The position numbers were made by a program, and so were the translations under genes. Positions 36,767-46,007 of a DNA stretch of 64,000 nucleotides are shown here, in pieces. The stretch's first letter is position 1, and each line of letters starts with the position of its first letter. The notes beneath the pieces are model-generated. The model was given only the letters and a program-made list of their open reading frames with translations. It had not been told where the DNA came from and did no database searches. The stretch is from Acidobacteriota bacterium (GTDB taxonomy: Bacteria; Acidobacteriota; Terriglobia; Acidiferrales; UBA7541), in contig JAKBLM010000011.1 in the NCBI GenBank assembly GCA_021832085.1, positions 1 to 64,000 of the forward strand, written 5' to 3'.

Positions 36767-37628
36767 AAGCTCCCGTCGGGCCCAGACGCGCCCAGAACAG
36801 TATCGCGATCTTTTCCGCCGTCCGCAGCCGGGCGCGAGAGGAAAAGACGTCGAACTCGCGCCGTTCGATCTCCTCGAGCAACCCGCTGTAGATCCGGGCC
36901 AACGCCCAGAGCGCGCGGCGGCTGTCTTCGTTGACCAGCGGGATCAGCATCCACGCCCGCTCGTAAAATTCCCACGCCCGCTGCGCCTCGAAGCGGAGCA
37001 TCTTGGCCAGCCCACCCTCAGGCGCGTTCTGCCGCTCCAGTTCCTCCGGCCGGCAGCCGAAGCGCTCGAAATCCTCGCGCGGCAAATAGACGCGGCCCAT
37101 CCGGTAATCCTGGCCGAGGTCGCGCAGGATGTTGGTGAGCTGGAAGGCGATGCCCATCTGCTCGGCCAGTTCCGTCGCCCGGGGATCGCGAAAGCCGAAA
37201 ACGTGGACGCAAACCAACCCCACCGCTCCGGCGACATGATAGCAGTACACCCGCAAGTCGCTGAACGTGCGGTATTCGCGTGCCTCCAGGTCCATCTCCG
37301 CGCCGGCGACCACGTCGAGCAGGTACCGCGGCGGAATCCGGTATCGCTCGAGCGTGTCGGCCAAGGCCGGCCAAAGCGGCTCCTCGTCCCGCTCGCCCGC
37401 CAGCACCCGCTCGGTCCGCGCACGCCATTCGCCGAGCAGCCGCCGTTTCGTTACCACCTCGCCCGGCGTATCCGCCAGGTCGTCCACGCGCCGCATGTAG
37501 GCGTAGAGCGCGCAAAGCGCCAGTCGTTTGGGTCGCGGCAGCAGCCGGAATCCATAGTAGAAATTCCGAGCCGCGCTCCTCGCCACCTGGTTGCAATACG
37601 TGTAGGAAGTTTCGAGCGAAAGCCACAT
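36696..37628 (-). CDS. hpnD: Presqualene diphosphate synthase HpnD
   Basis: 310 residues of the squalene/phytoene synthase fold. The first Asp-rich motif is D49-D50-x-x-D53 (RRVDDLADTPG). The second is in NILRDLGQDYRMGRVYLP. The early YYGFRLLPRPKRLALCALYA is typical. It condenses two farnesyl diphosphates to presqualene diphosphate. It starts 3 bp after the hpnC stop and overlaps hpnE by 71 bp. Confidence 0.93.
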   Translation of the reverse strand: MWLSLETSYTYCNQVARSAARNFYYGFRLLPRPKRLALCALYAYMRRVDDLADTPGEVVTKRRLLGEWRARTERVLAGERDEEPLWPALADTLERYRIPPRYLLDVVAGAEMDLEAREYRTFSDLRVYCYHVAGAVGLVCVHVFGFRDPRATELAEQMGIAFQLTNILRDLGQDYRMGRVYLPREDFERFGCRPEELERQNAPEGGLAKMLRFEAQRAWEFYERAWMLIPLVNEDSRRALWALARIYSGLLEEIERREFDVFSSRARLRTAEKIAILFWARLGPTGAYEFKQRDRSWRGLGWALLRHRTR

Positions 37629-37631
37629 CGC

Positions 37632-38612
37632 TCACGCCGCCCGCTCGCCCGCGCCCCGGCCCAGCCCCAGCCAACGGCCCAGCAGCGCCCGGCCGAGCAG
37701 CCGCATCTGCGTTGAGCGGCGAATCACGGGCCGCGATTCGAGCGTGTTGTAGCCCGCGGCCTCGATCGCATCGAGCACCGCCAGCCCGCCGCGGCTGAAG
37801 AGTTCGATGTCGATTCGCAGTTCGGATCGGACCGTCCCGGCCAGCGGCAAGCCCTGCTCAAAGAGGTTTTGCGTGCGCGCCACTAGGTCCCGCATCAGTC
37901 GTCCGTAACGCTCGTCGAAACGTCCACTGGCAATATCGCTTTCTGCGAGCCCGAAGGCCGCCAGCTTTTCCAGCGGAATGTAGAGCCTTCCCTTTTTCCA
38001 GTCGCGCGCCACGTCCTGCCAGAAATTCGCCAGTTGCAGCGCGGTGCAAGTCGCGTCCGAGAGCCGCTGGCGCTGCTCGTCCCGGTAACCGCCGAGCGCC
38101 AGCACCAGCCTCCCCACCGGATTGGCCGAGTAGCGGCAGTAGTCGAGCACCTCGTCCCAATCGGCGTAGCGGTGCTTGGTCTGGTCCTGCCGAAAGGCTC
38201 GCAGCAGGTCGCGGAACGGTTCGGCCGGCAGTTGGAATTCGGCGATCGTCTCCGCCAGCGCAACGAATACCGGATGCCGCGGCCGACCCTCGAGCGCCCG
38301 GTCCAGCTCCTCTTCCCACCAATTCAGCAGGTCGAGTGCGATGGCCGGATCCTCGACTTCATCACCCAGATCGTCGGCCCAGCGGCAATAAGCGTAGACG
38401 TTGAAAAAAGGTTGATGGAGCCGGCGGGGAAGAAGCCAGGTCGCCACCAGGAAATTCTCGTAATGGCTCCGCCCCAGCCATCGCGTGTACTGGCGTGCCT
38501 GGCCCAGTGAGCAACCGTCCGCCGGCAGCTGGCCGGCGATTTCCAACTTCCGTACCCGCGCCAGGCTCGGACGGCCCACGGTTGAGGGCACGAATTCCCT
38601 CCCGGTTCCCAC
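37632..38612 (-). CDS. hpnC: Hydroxysqualene synthase HpnC
   Basis: 326 residues. It belongs to the squalene/phytoene synthase family and has the HpnC form of the N-terminus (ARQYTRWLGRSHYENFLVAT). The Asp motifs are RWADDLGDE (D80, D81, D84) and LANFWQDVARDWKKGRLYIP. It converts presqualene diphosphate to hydroxysqualene with water. It follows MDR dehydrogenase B by 2 bp and precedes hpnD by 3 bp. Confidence 0.92.
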   Translation of the reverse strand: MGTGREFVPSTVGRPSLARVRKLEIAGQLPADGCSLGQARQYTRWLGRSHYENFLVATWLLPRRLHQPFFNVYAYCRWADDLGDEVEDPAIALDLLNWWEEELDRALEGRPRHPVFVALAETIAEFQLPAEPFRDLLRAFRQDQTKHRYADWDEVLDYCRYSANPVGRLVLALGGYRDEQRQRLSDATCTALQLANFWQDVARDWKKGRLYIPLEKLAAFGLAESDIASGRFDERYGRLMRDLVARTQNLFEQGLPLAGTVRSELRIDIELFSRGGLAVLDAIEAAGYNTLESRPVIRRSTQMRLLGRALLGRWLGLGRGAGERAA

Positions 38613-38614
38613 CC

Positions 38615-39676
38615 CTACGGGATCACCGCCGTCTTCAGTTCGCCGTTGCGGTGTTTCATGTGCTCGAACACCTGCGGCAGGTCGGCGAGCGGGATCTGCC
38701 CGGTCACGAAATCCGCGGCCGCGATTTCTCCCCGCGCCACCGCCCCCAGCGCCTCGCGAATGAAGCGCGGCGTGTGGTGGAATGTCGATTTCAAGGTGAT
38801 CTCAGAATAGTGCAACGATCCCGGATCGATCCGCACTTCGGAAGTTTTCGGGCAGCCGCCGAACAGATTCACCGTCGCGCCGCGCCGCGCCATCTGCACC
38901 GACCACTGCCAGGTCAGCGGCGACCCCACCGCTTCGATCACCGCGTCGGCCCCGCGCCCGCGCTCGGTCAGTTGGCGGACCAGCTGCACCGGATCGGGCT
39001 CCTCGTTCACGTCGAAGGTCGCCGTGGCGCCCATCGCTTCGGCCGCTTGCCGCTGGCTCTTGCGTTTTCCGATCGCGATCACGCGCGCGCCGCGCACCGC
39101 CAGCATCCGGATGAACATCAGCCCGATCGGCCCGCAGCCGATCACCACCACCGTGTCACCGGGCACCACCCCCACTTCGTCGATACCCCGCAGCACGCAG
39201 GCCAGGGGCTCGACCAGCGCCGCGTCGGTGAAGTCAACATGATCGGGAATCTCGAGCATGTTTTCGCGAACGATTCGGCCCGGGATTTTGATGTACTGTG
39301 CATAGGCCCCGTTGTTGAACAGCAGGTCCTCGCACAGGTTCTGCCGGTCCCGGCGGCAATAGAAACACTTGTTGCAGGGCGCGGAGTTCGACGGCACCAC
39401 CCGCATACCCACCTGCACGCGGTCAGGGACCAAGCTGCCCACTTCCCTCACCACCCCGGCCACTTCGTGACCGAAGACGGCCGGCGGAACGATCATCCGC
39501 GGATGCGAGCCCTGTTTCCACACTTTCAAGTCGGTGCCGCAGGTCAACGCGACTCGCACTTCGAGCAAAACCTCATCCTCGGCGATCGTCGGGATGGCAA
39601 CTTGTTCGACTTTCAAGTCTTCCCGGCCATAGAGCACCGCGGCGTTCATCAGGCCGGTGACGATTGCGGATCGCAT
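38615..39676 (-). CDS. Zinc-dependent MDR alcohol dehydrogenase B of the hopanoid operon
   Basis: 353 residues from the ATG that directly follows the upstream stop; ATG 39649 (MNAAVLYGR) is also plausible. Catalytic zinc ligands are the Cys in LTCGTDLKVW and the His-Glu in FGHEVAG. A structural zinc loop with four Cys is seen (CNKCFYCRRDRQNLC). The nucleotide-binding fold is VVVIGCGPIGLMFIRML. It is NAD(P)-dependent by family, with unknown substrate. It sits between hpnG and hpnC, tightly packed, so a role in hopanoid side-chain redox chemistry is a fair inference. Confidence 0.88.
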   Translation of the reverse strand: MRSAIVTGLMNAAVLYGREDLKVEQVAIPTIAEDEVLLEVRVALTCGTDLKVWKQGSHPRMIVPPAVFGHEVAGVVREVGSLVPDRVQVGMRVVPSNSAPCNKCFYCRRDRQNLCEDLLFNNGAYAQYIKIPGRIVRENMLEIPDHVDFTDAALVEPLACVLRGIDEVGVVPGDTVVVIGCGPIGLMFIRMLAVRGARVIAIGKRKSQRQAAEAMGATATFDVNEEPDPVQLVRQLTERGRGADAVIEAVGSPLTWQWSVQMARRGATVNLFGGCPKTSEVRIDPGSLHYSEITLKSTFHHTPRFIREALGAVARGEIAAADFVTGQIPLADLPQVFEHMKHRNGELKTAVIP

Positions 39677-40777
39677 TTATGGTATGACCATCACTTTCAT
39701 AGAATCGCCCCGCGGCCGAGCGGCCAGTTCCAACGCCTTGGGCATCTCGTCCAGGGGCATCCGGTGCGAAATCATCTCCCGCACCGGCAAAAGTCGCTCG
39801 AAGACCAGCCGCGCCGCCTCCCCCTGGCGGTCAATTGCGGCGCTGTAGCTGCCCAGGATCTCCTTCTCCTCGATTCCGATCGCCGCCGCCGGCATCTCGA
39901 TCCGCATGACCGGATCGTTATGGGCAAACAGTAGCACGCGCCCGCCCGGCCGCGCGAGCGAAAGCGCCTGCCCCACTAGCGAGGGATGGGCCGCTGCCAC
40001 CAGAACAGCATCCGCTCCGCGCCCTTCGGTGCGCCGCCGGATTTCCGCATCGAGACTCGGGTCGTCCGGCTCAAACGAAAGCGCCGCGCCAAACCTTACG
40101 CTCGCTTCCCGCCGCGCCGGTAGCGGATCGGTGGTCACAGCTTCGGCGCCCATCCGTCGCGCCAGCATCAGCAGCAGGATCCCGATCGGCCCTTGCCCCA
40201 GCACGGCTACCTGCTCGCCTTCGGCCACCCGCGCCTTCTCTACCGCCTTGATGCACGTGTTCAGCGGCTCGATAAATGTTGCTTCCTCGAAACTAACCCC
40301 CGGCGGGATCGCCAACATCCCGTTCTCGACGATCCACGGCATCGCCCGCACGTACTCGGCAAAGCCTCCGCCGCTCGGCTGAAATCCCGCGGTCAGTCCC
40401 ACCTTCTTATATTTCTCGCATTGCGAAAAGAGCCGCCGCTGGCAATAGAAGCAGCGCCCGCACGGGATGTGATGAAAGCTGACCACACGGTCGCCCACCT
40501 TCCACCGCGTCACGCCTTCGCCCACTGTAACCACCGTCCCGGCCACCTCGTGTCCCAGGATCAGCGGCGGCTCAATGAAACCGTGCTCGATCTTCTTGAT
40601 GTCCGTGCCGCAAATGCCGCACGCCGCCACCCGGATCAGCACTTCTCCCGGGCCGATATTCGGAACCGGCACCTGCTCCACCACTACGCGGCCCTTACCG
40701 CGATAGACTCCGGCCCGCATCGTCCGCGCCGGTGGCGCGGCCTCTTCCCCTTCTACCTGCACTCCCAGTGAGCTCAT
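39677..40777 (-). CDS. Zinc-dependent MDR alcohol dehydrogenase A of the hopanoid operon
   Basis: 366 residues from ATG 40777, with GGAAG upstream; the open frame runs further but overlaps hpnG. Zinc ligands: Cys in CGICGTDIKKIEHG, His-Glu in GHEVAGTV, and a structural set in CGRCFYCQRRLFSQC. The cofactor loop is VAVLGQGPIGILLLML. It is only distantly like dehydrogenase B in its C-terminal half, so the pair is not a recent duplication. It starts 16 bp after hpnG. Like its neighbour it could act on the C35 side chain, though no sequence feature proves this. Confidence 0.88.
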   Translation of the reverse strand: MSSLGVQVEGEEAAPPARTMRAGVYRGKGRVVVEQVPVPNIGPGEVLIRVAACGICGTDIKKIEHGFIEPPLILGHEVAGTVVTVGEGVTRWKVGDRVVSFHHIPCGRCFYCQRRLFSQCEKYKKVGLTAGFQPSGGGFAEYVRAMPWIVENGMLAIPPGVSFEEATFIEPLNTCIKAVEKARVAEGEQVAVLGQGPIGILLLMLARRMGAEAVTTDPLPARREASVRFGAALSFEPDDPSLDAEIRRRTEGRGADAVLVAAAHPSLVGQALSLARPGGRVLLFAHNDPVMRIEMPAAAIGIEEKEILGSYSAAIDRQGEAARLVFERLLPVREMISHRMPLDEMPKALELAARPRGDSMKVMVIP

Positions 40778-40793
40778 TGCTTCTTCCAGTATC

Positions 40794-41528
40794 CTACGTC
40801 CTCGCTGCGGCCAGCTTCGCCGCGGCCCTTGTGTAACGTTCCAGAAACTCTCCCAGGATCTCCGCCGCGTGCCGGCTTTCCCGCGCCAGTCGCAGCAGCC
40901 CCGCAATCGCGGTCGGTTTCCGCGCCAACTCACCCGCCAGCGCCGCGCCCCGCAACCGCCCCCTCCGATCGAAAACACGGTTGAAATCCACGGGCATGTC
41001 GCCCTCCACCGGATCGCTCACCGCGCGGATCGCCGCCGCTGGCACTCCGCGCGCGGCGGCAGCCTCCAGCACCGCGAACGATTCCATCTCCACCGCGTCG
41101 GCCGTTCGGCCCAATTGCCGCTTCTCCTCGGCCGTGCCGGCTACACGCATCGCACTCACGAGCACCGCCTCGCTCGCGCCCTCCTCGACCGCCAGCCTGC
41201 TCCACATCGCCGCCGGCTCGAGTGCCCGGCCGTCTTCGAGCCGCAACACTTTTCGCGCCACCAGCACCGTTCCCAGCCGGTGCTCGGGCCGCAACCCTCC
41301 GGCCAGGCCCGAGGAGATCACCAGATCGAACGGCTCCCGCTCCAGCGCCCAGGTCGCCGCTCGCCCGGCGTTTTCCATTCCTGCGCCGCTGACCAGCACG
41401 ACCAGTTCGATGGCGCCCTCCTGTTTCCGGTACGCCTCAGTCCCCTCGCGACGTTCGGCCCGAAACCCGCCGCGTTTTCGCCACCCACCGAATTCCGCCC
41501 CGAGAGCGAACGTCACCAGGAAACGCAC
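40794..41528 (-). CDS. hpnG: Adenosylhopane phosphorylase-type nucleosidase HpnG
   Basis: About 244 residues from GTG 41528, five bases after the hpnA stop. The nucleoside phosphorylase fold is visible in VLVSGAGMENA, FDLVISSGLAGGLRPEHRLG and DAVEMESFAVLEAAAARGVP, with the Glu pair that binds ribose. HpnG removes adenine from adenosylhopane on the way to ribosylhopane and bacteriohopanetetrol. A longer open frame upstream overlaps hpnA and lacks family similarity, so I rejected it. The binding site before the GTG is weak, suggesting coupling to hpnA translation. Confidence 0.85.
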   Translation of the reverse strand: MRFLVTFALGAEFGGWRKRGGFRAERREGTEAYRKQEGAIELVVLVSGAGMENAGRAATWALEREPFDLVISSGLAGGLRPEHRLGTVLVARKVLRLEDGRALEPAAMWSRLAVEEGASEAVLVSAMRVAGTAEEKRQLGRTADAVEMESFAVLEAAAARGVPAAAIRAVSDPVEGDMPVDFNRVFDRRGRLRGAALAGELARKPTAIAGLLRLARESRHAAEILGEFLERYTRAAAKLAAART

Positions 41529-41533
41529 AATCT

Positions 41534-42556
41534 TCAGGCGGCCAGTCTGCCCGCGACGGAGCTTCGCGTGGTGTAGCCGCGATCCCGGTACCAGGCGACC
41601 GCCCGCTCGAGCGCCGCTTCCACCGGTCCCGGCGTGAAACCCAATTCCCGCACCGCTCGCGAGCAATCGACGAACATCTTGTGCCGCGACATCCGCACGC
41701 CTTCGAGCGGAATCTGCGGCTCGCGCCCGGTCATCCGCGCCAGCAGCTCGTCGGCCAGGCCCGCCATGTACGCCACGGCATGTGGCAGCCGCACCCGCGG
41801 CGCAGTCCGCCCGGTCAGCCGCGCCAGCACGTCCAGAATCTCTTTCAGCGTCATGTTGCGGCAACCGAGGATATACCGCTTGCCGGCCTGCCCGCGTTCT
41901 GCCGCCAGCAGATGCCCCCGGGCGACGTCCTCGACCGCCACCACGTTCAATCCGGTATCGACGTACGCCGGCATCCTTCCGCGCAGAAAATCCAGCAAGA
42001 TGCGGCCGGTCGGCGTCGGCTTGGCGTCGCCCGGTCCCACCGGCGTCGTCGGGTTTACGATCACCACCGGCATCCCCGCCTCGGCCGCGCGAAACGCCTC
42101 GCGTTCGGCCAGGAATTTTGAGCGCTTGTAGTGCCCGATCATCTCTTCGAGCCGCGCATTCGTCGATTCGTCCGGCAGCGCCCCGGCGCGCGGCACGGCC
42201 ATCGTTGCCACCGTGCTCGTATAGACGAAACGTTCGACCCCGGCCCGCCGCGCTGCTTCCAGCAGGTTGCGCGTCCCGGTCACGTTGCTCTGGTAGATCT
42301 CTCGCGGGTCGGCAGCCCAAAGCCGATAGTCGGCCGCCACGTGGTAGACGCGCCGCACGTCCCGGCAAGCGCGGTCGAGCGAGGCGACGTCGCGTAAATC
42401 CCCGGTCACGACCTCGACTGGCAATTCTCCCACGGCCTCGCGCCGGCTCCCGGCGCGCACCAGCACCCGAACAGGCTCGCCCTGCTCCACCAGCTGGCGC
42501 GCCACGTGGCTACCCACGAATCCTGTCGCGCCGGTCACTAGGGTAATTCCGCTCAT
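41534..42556 (-). CDS. hpnA: Hopanoid-associated sugar epimerase HpnA
   Basis: 340 residues from ATG 42556, which overlaps the hpnH stop as ATGA. It is an extended short-chain dehydrogenase: cofactor loop TLVTGATGFVGSHVARQL, DLRDVASLDRAC, YTSTVATMAVP, and the catalytic YKRSK. NAD-dependent epimerase/dehydratase proteins of this type recur in hopanoid clusters, where the exact reaction is still unclear. The upstream extension of the frame overlaps hpnH and is not real. Confidence 0.9.
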   Translation of the reverse strand: MSGITLVTGATGFVGSHVARQLVEQGEPVRVLVRAGSRREAVGELPVEVVTGDLRDVASLDRACRDVRRVYHVAADYRLWAADPREIYQSNVTGTRNLLEAARRAGVERFVYTSTVATMAVPRAGALPDESTNARLEEMIGHYKRSKFLAEREAFRAAEAGMPVVIVNPTTPVGPGDAKPTPTGRILLDFLRGRMPAYVDTGLNVVAVEDVARGHLLAAERGQAGKRYILGCRNMTLKEILDVLARLTGRTAPRVRLPHAVAYMAGLADELLARMTGREPQIPLEGVRMSRHKMFVDCSRAVRELGFTPGPVEAALERAVAWYRDRGYTTRSSVAGRLAA

Positions 42557-43704
42557 TGCAGAATCGGCAGCACCTCGCGGTCCGCGTCCTTCCCGGAACC
42601 CGTCCCGCCGGCCGATGAACCCGGGCCGTGACCATTGCCGTTCCCGTTGCCGTTGCCCCCAGAAGGATGGATGCTCACCGTGCGCAACGGTTTCCGCGTC
42701 CCGGCAACCATTTGCCACTTCAGCAGCTTCCAGCCGTCGCCAAGCTTGCTGTTCCCGCCCAGCACGGCCGAAGGCTCGTAGCCCACGTGCACCATGCAAT
42801 CATGGCACCGCGGATCCCGGCCGTAGCCGTACTTCTCCCACGGCGTCTTCTCGATGAACTCCTGGTACGACTTGGAGTGCGAGTCGGTCATCAGATAGCA
42901 GGGTCCCTTCCAACCGCGCGGGTTGAAGGTCGGGTTGCCCCAGGCGGTGCACATCAGCTCACGCTCGCCGCGCAGGTAGTCCAGGTAGATCGGCGACATC
43001 ATCAGGTTGTAGCGTTCGAGCAGCGCGCAGGCGAGCCGGAACTTCTCCTGGATTTCCTCCCGTGACATGAACATGTCCCTGGTCTGCACCGCCGAATAGG
43101 AATAGCCCGGAGACAGCATGAAGCCATCCACGCCCAGCCCGGTCAGGAAATCGTAGAGTTCGGCGATCTCGTTGAGGTCGGTCTCTTTGTACACGGTGGT
43201 GTTGGAGCTCACCAGGAAGCCGGCCGCCTTCGCCGCCTTGATCCCTTCGATCGCCTCCCGGAACACACCGTCCCGCTCGACGCACATGTCGTGCGTCTTT
43301 TCCATCCCGTCCAGGTGCACGTTGAAAAAGAAGCTCGAATTCGGCCGGAACTCGTGCAGCTTCTTCCGCATGAACATGCCGTTCGTGCACAGGTAGATGT
43401 GCCGCTTCCGGTCGAGCAGTTCCTTCGTCAGCCGGCCAATTTCCGGATAGATCAGCGGCTCGCCTCCGCAGATCGAAACCACCGGCGCGCCGCACTCTTC
43501 CGCCGCGCCGACGCACTCCTCGACGCTCAGCATTTCGTCGATCGTGGACTTGTACTCGCGGATGCGGCCACACCCCGTGCAGGTGAGGTTGCAGGCGTGC
43601 AAGGGCTCGAGCATCAGGACCAGCGGGAACTTTTCCTTCCCCATCATTTTGTTCTTGATGATGTAGCCGGTCATTCGCCGTGTCAGTGTCATTGGAAAGC
43701 GCAT
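42553..43704 (-). CDS. hpnH: Adenosyl-hopene transferase HpnH (radical SAM)
   Basis: 383 residues. The cluster motif is C38-x3-C42-x2-C45 in HACNLTCTGCGRI. SICGGEPLIYPEI is the SAM-binding GGEP region. FFFNVHLDGMEKTHD and a C-terminal Cys set (RCHDCMVHVGYE) fit HpnH. The enzyme joins a 5'-deoxyadenosyl radical to diploptene to give adenosylhopane. After about residue 345 comes a Gly/Asn repeat tail, which is not part of the core. It starts 5 bp after shc. Confidence 0.95.
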   Translation of the reverse strand: MRFPMTLTRRMTGYIIKNKMMGKEKFPLVLMLEPLHACNLTCTGCGRIREYKSTIDEMLSVEECVGAAEECGAPVVSICGGEPLIYPEIGRLTKELLDRKRHIYLCTNGMFMRKKLHEFRPNSSFFFNVHLDGMEKTHDMCVERDGVFREAIEGIKAAKAAGFLVSSNTTVYKETDLNEIAELYDFLTGLGVDGFMLSPGYSYSAVQTRDMFMSREEIQEKFRLACALLERYNLMMSPIYLDYLRGERELMCTAWGNPTFNPRGWKGPCYLMTDSHSKSYQEFIEKTPWEKYGYGRDPRCHDCMVHVGYEPSAVLGGNSKLGDGWKLLKWQMVAGTRKPLRTVSIHPSGGNGNGNGNGHGPGSSAGGTGSGKDADREVLPILQ

Positions 43705-43709
43705 GATGC

Positions 43710-45716
43710 TCAGGCTCCATTCTTCTTGAGTTGCTTCGGCAAAAGCCGCAAGCCTTCCGCCAGGCCCTTGCCCTCGATCTGGTTCAGATAGCGAGCCAGG
43801 GCGTAAAGCGGAAAGGAGTTACGGTACAAATGGTAACGCAAATAAAAGACTCGGGGGAAACCTGTCCCGGTGAACAACTCCTCGTCCCAGGAACCGTCGC
43901 TCTTCTGCGTGTCGAGTAGGTACTCGGCCGCGCGTCGCGCCGCCGGATCGCCGGGTCCGGCAACGGCCAGCAGGCCGATCAGCCCCCAGGCCGTTTGTGA
44001 AGCAGTGGTCTCGCCCTTGCCCTTGAGCGACGGATCGTCGTAGCTGGCGATCGATTCCCCAAAACCGCCGTCGCCATTTTGCACCGACCGCAGCCACCCA
44101 GCCGCTTGCTGGCTGGGACTTTCGCCCGCCAAGCCCACGGCTTCCAGCGCACGCAGCACCCCGCTGGTTCCGTAGACGTAATTCACCCCCCAGCGCCCAT
44201 ACCAGGCCCCTTCGGCCGTCTGGTCGCCGAGCAGGAAACGGTAAGCGCGCTGGATCACTGGGTGCGTCTTCGGCCAGCCGAGCAGGCCCAGGCATTCCAC
44301 CACGCGCGCGGTGACATCCGCCGTCGCCGGATCGATCATCGCGTTGTGATCGGCAAAGGGAATCTCCGTCATGATCTTGCGGTCGTTGTCCTTGTCGAAC
44401 GCGCCCCAGCCGCCGTTGCGATTCTGCATTCCCAGCAGCCAGGCGACGCCGCGCCGGATTGAATGCTCCAGGCGCTCGCGGTCGGGGTATGCCACTCGCC
44501 GCAGCGCCATCAGCACAAACGCCGTGTCGTCGACATCAGGATAGAAATCGTTGCGAAATTCGAAGGCCCACCCACCAGGCTCTACCTTCGCCTTCTTCTG
44601 CCAATCGCCGCCGCAGAAGAGCTGCCGCTCCAGCAGCCAGTCGGTGCCGCGCACCAGCGCCGGGTGGTCCGCCTCGAGGCCGGCTTCCTCCAGCGAAACC
44701 ATCGCGATACAGGTGTCCCAAAGCGGCGAAAGGCACGGCTGAAGCCGAATCGTTTCCCCTTCTTCGATTTCCAACGCCGCCATCTGCGCGATCTCTCGCG
44801 CCGTCAGCGGATCGTTCGGCGGATGGCCCATCGCCACCAGAGCAAAGACCGAATTCATCATCGCCGGGTAGATCGCCGCCAAGCCGTCGGACCGCTCCAG
44901 GTGATCGAGCATCCACTGTTCGGCTGCTCCGAGCGCGCGCCGGCGCAACAGTTTTCCCGGCAGTTTCTCCTTCAATTTCAATCCGCGGTCCACCGCCAGG
45001 AACAGGTTCCTCCAGCTGAACACCTTCGAGCCCCATTCCAGCGCCTTATGTTTGTGCGCCGGATCCTGGAACAGCGGCTCGACGTCCATCTCCACTGGCA
45101 GCCGCCAGCCGGGCTTCCGCCCCCACAGGATCATCAGCGGCACCACAATTCCCCGCGTCCATGACGAGGCCTCGTAAAGATTGATCGGAAACCACGACGG
45201 CAGCAGCATCAGTTCCGGCACGATCGCAGGCACCATGTCCCAGCCGATCAACCCGGCCATCGCCAGATAGAACCGCACGAAGGAATTGGTCGATTCCAGC
45301 CCGCCCAGTTCCCGAATCCGCTTGGCCGCGCGCAGCAGATGCGGCGCGTCGGCCGCGTCGCCGGCCAACCGCAGCGCCACCCAGGCCTTCACCGTCGCGT
45401 TCACCTCGGATGGGCCTTCGACGTAGATGTTCCAGCCGCCGTCCTCGAGCTGTCGCGGACGGATGTAATTGGCAAGCTTCCGGATGCGCTCTGGCTCGCC
45501 GCGTCCGAGCAGGTGCAAATAGAGAATATAGTCGGATTCGAGGGTGGTATCGGCCTCCAGTTCGGCCCACCAATGGCCCTCTTCCTTCTGCAGCGAGAGC
45601 AGATATTCCCTGCTCCGCATCACTGCTCGACGCAGCCGCTCCACGAATTGCCGGTCGAGCTGAGGCTGTTGCCTTTCCAGCTCCGACTGGATTCCAACCC
45701 CTACGGCATCGGCCAT
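43710..45716 (-). CDS. shc: Squalene-hopene cyclase
   Basis: 668 residues, a full-length class II terpene cyclase. The catalytic acid motif DVDDTA is at 394-399. Many QW repeats are present (for example QNRNGGWGAFD, QTAEGAWYGRWG, QKSDGSWDEE). An N-terminal SLQKEEGHWWAELEADTTLE opens the fold. It cyclises squalene to hopene at the inner membrane. It is the first gene of the hopanoid operon; the 290-bp gap upstream (45717-46007) probably holds the promoter, which I cannot pinpoint. Confidence 0.96.
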   Translation of the reverse strand: MADAVGVGIQSELERQQPQLDRQFVERLRRAVMRSREYLLSLQKEEGHWWAELEADTTLESDYILYLHLLGRGEPERIRKLANYIRPRQLEDGGWNIYVEGPSEVNATVKAWVALRLAGDAADAPHLLRAAKRIRELGGLESTNSFVRFYLAMAGLIGWDMVPAIVPELMLLPSWFPINLYEASSWTRGIVVPLMILWGRKPGWRLPVEMDVEPLFQDPAHKHKALEWGSKVFSWRNLFLAVDRGLKLKEKLPGKLLRRRALGAAEQWMLDHLERSDGLAAIYPAMMNSVFALVAMGHPPNDPLTAREIAQMAALEIEEGETIRLQPCLSPLWDTCIAMVSLEEAGLEADHPALVRGTDWLLERQLFCGGDWQKKAKVEPGGWAFEFRNDFYPDVDDTAFVLMALRRVAYPDRERLEHSIRRGVAWLLGMQNRNGGWGAFDKDNDRKIMTEIPFADHNAMIDPATADVTARVVECLGLLGWPKTHPVIQRAYRFLLGDQTAEGAWYGRWGVNYVYGTSGVLRALEAVGLAGESPSQQAAGWLRSVQNGDGGFGESIASYDDPSLKGKGETTASQTAWGLIGLLAVAGPGDPAARRAAEYLLDTQKSDGSWDEELFTGTGFPRVFYLRYHLYRNSFPLYALARYLNQIEGKGLAEGLRLLPKQLKKNGA

Positions 45717-46007
45717 AGGACCTTTACCTCATTCCCCCGTGGAATACACTCTCACCGCGCAGACCTTTATAGTCGCTCGCCTTGCCGGTGATTCTGCTCA
45801 GGTCTCCCTCGCGCACTCGAGCACCGTGCCTTTAATTCGGCGCAAACTCGGCCGCATGGCGGCAATCGCGCGGGGCCGTTCCGGTCTGAAAACCTCGCCG
45901 CTCAGCCCGGACTATCTTGGCGACCCCCTTTTGATTTGGGCAGTCGTAATAGACCAAGATGATTATCCTCAGGTTTCGGGCTAGGGGCAACTAGAAACTC
46001 ACCCCTT

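Noticed and set aside
45739..45984. 81-codon open frame upstream of shc
   Set aside because: No family features; it lies where the shc promoter is expected.
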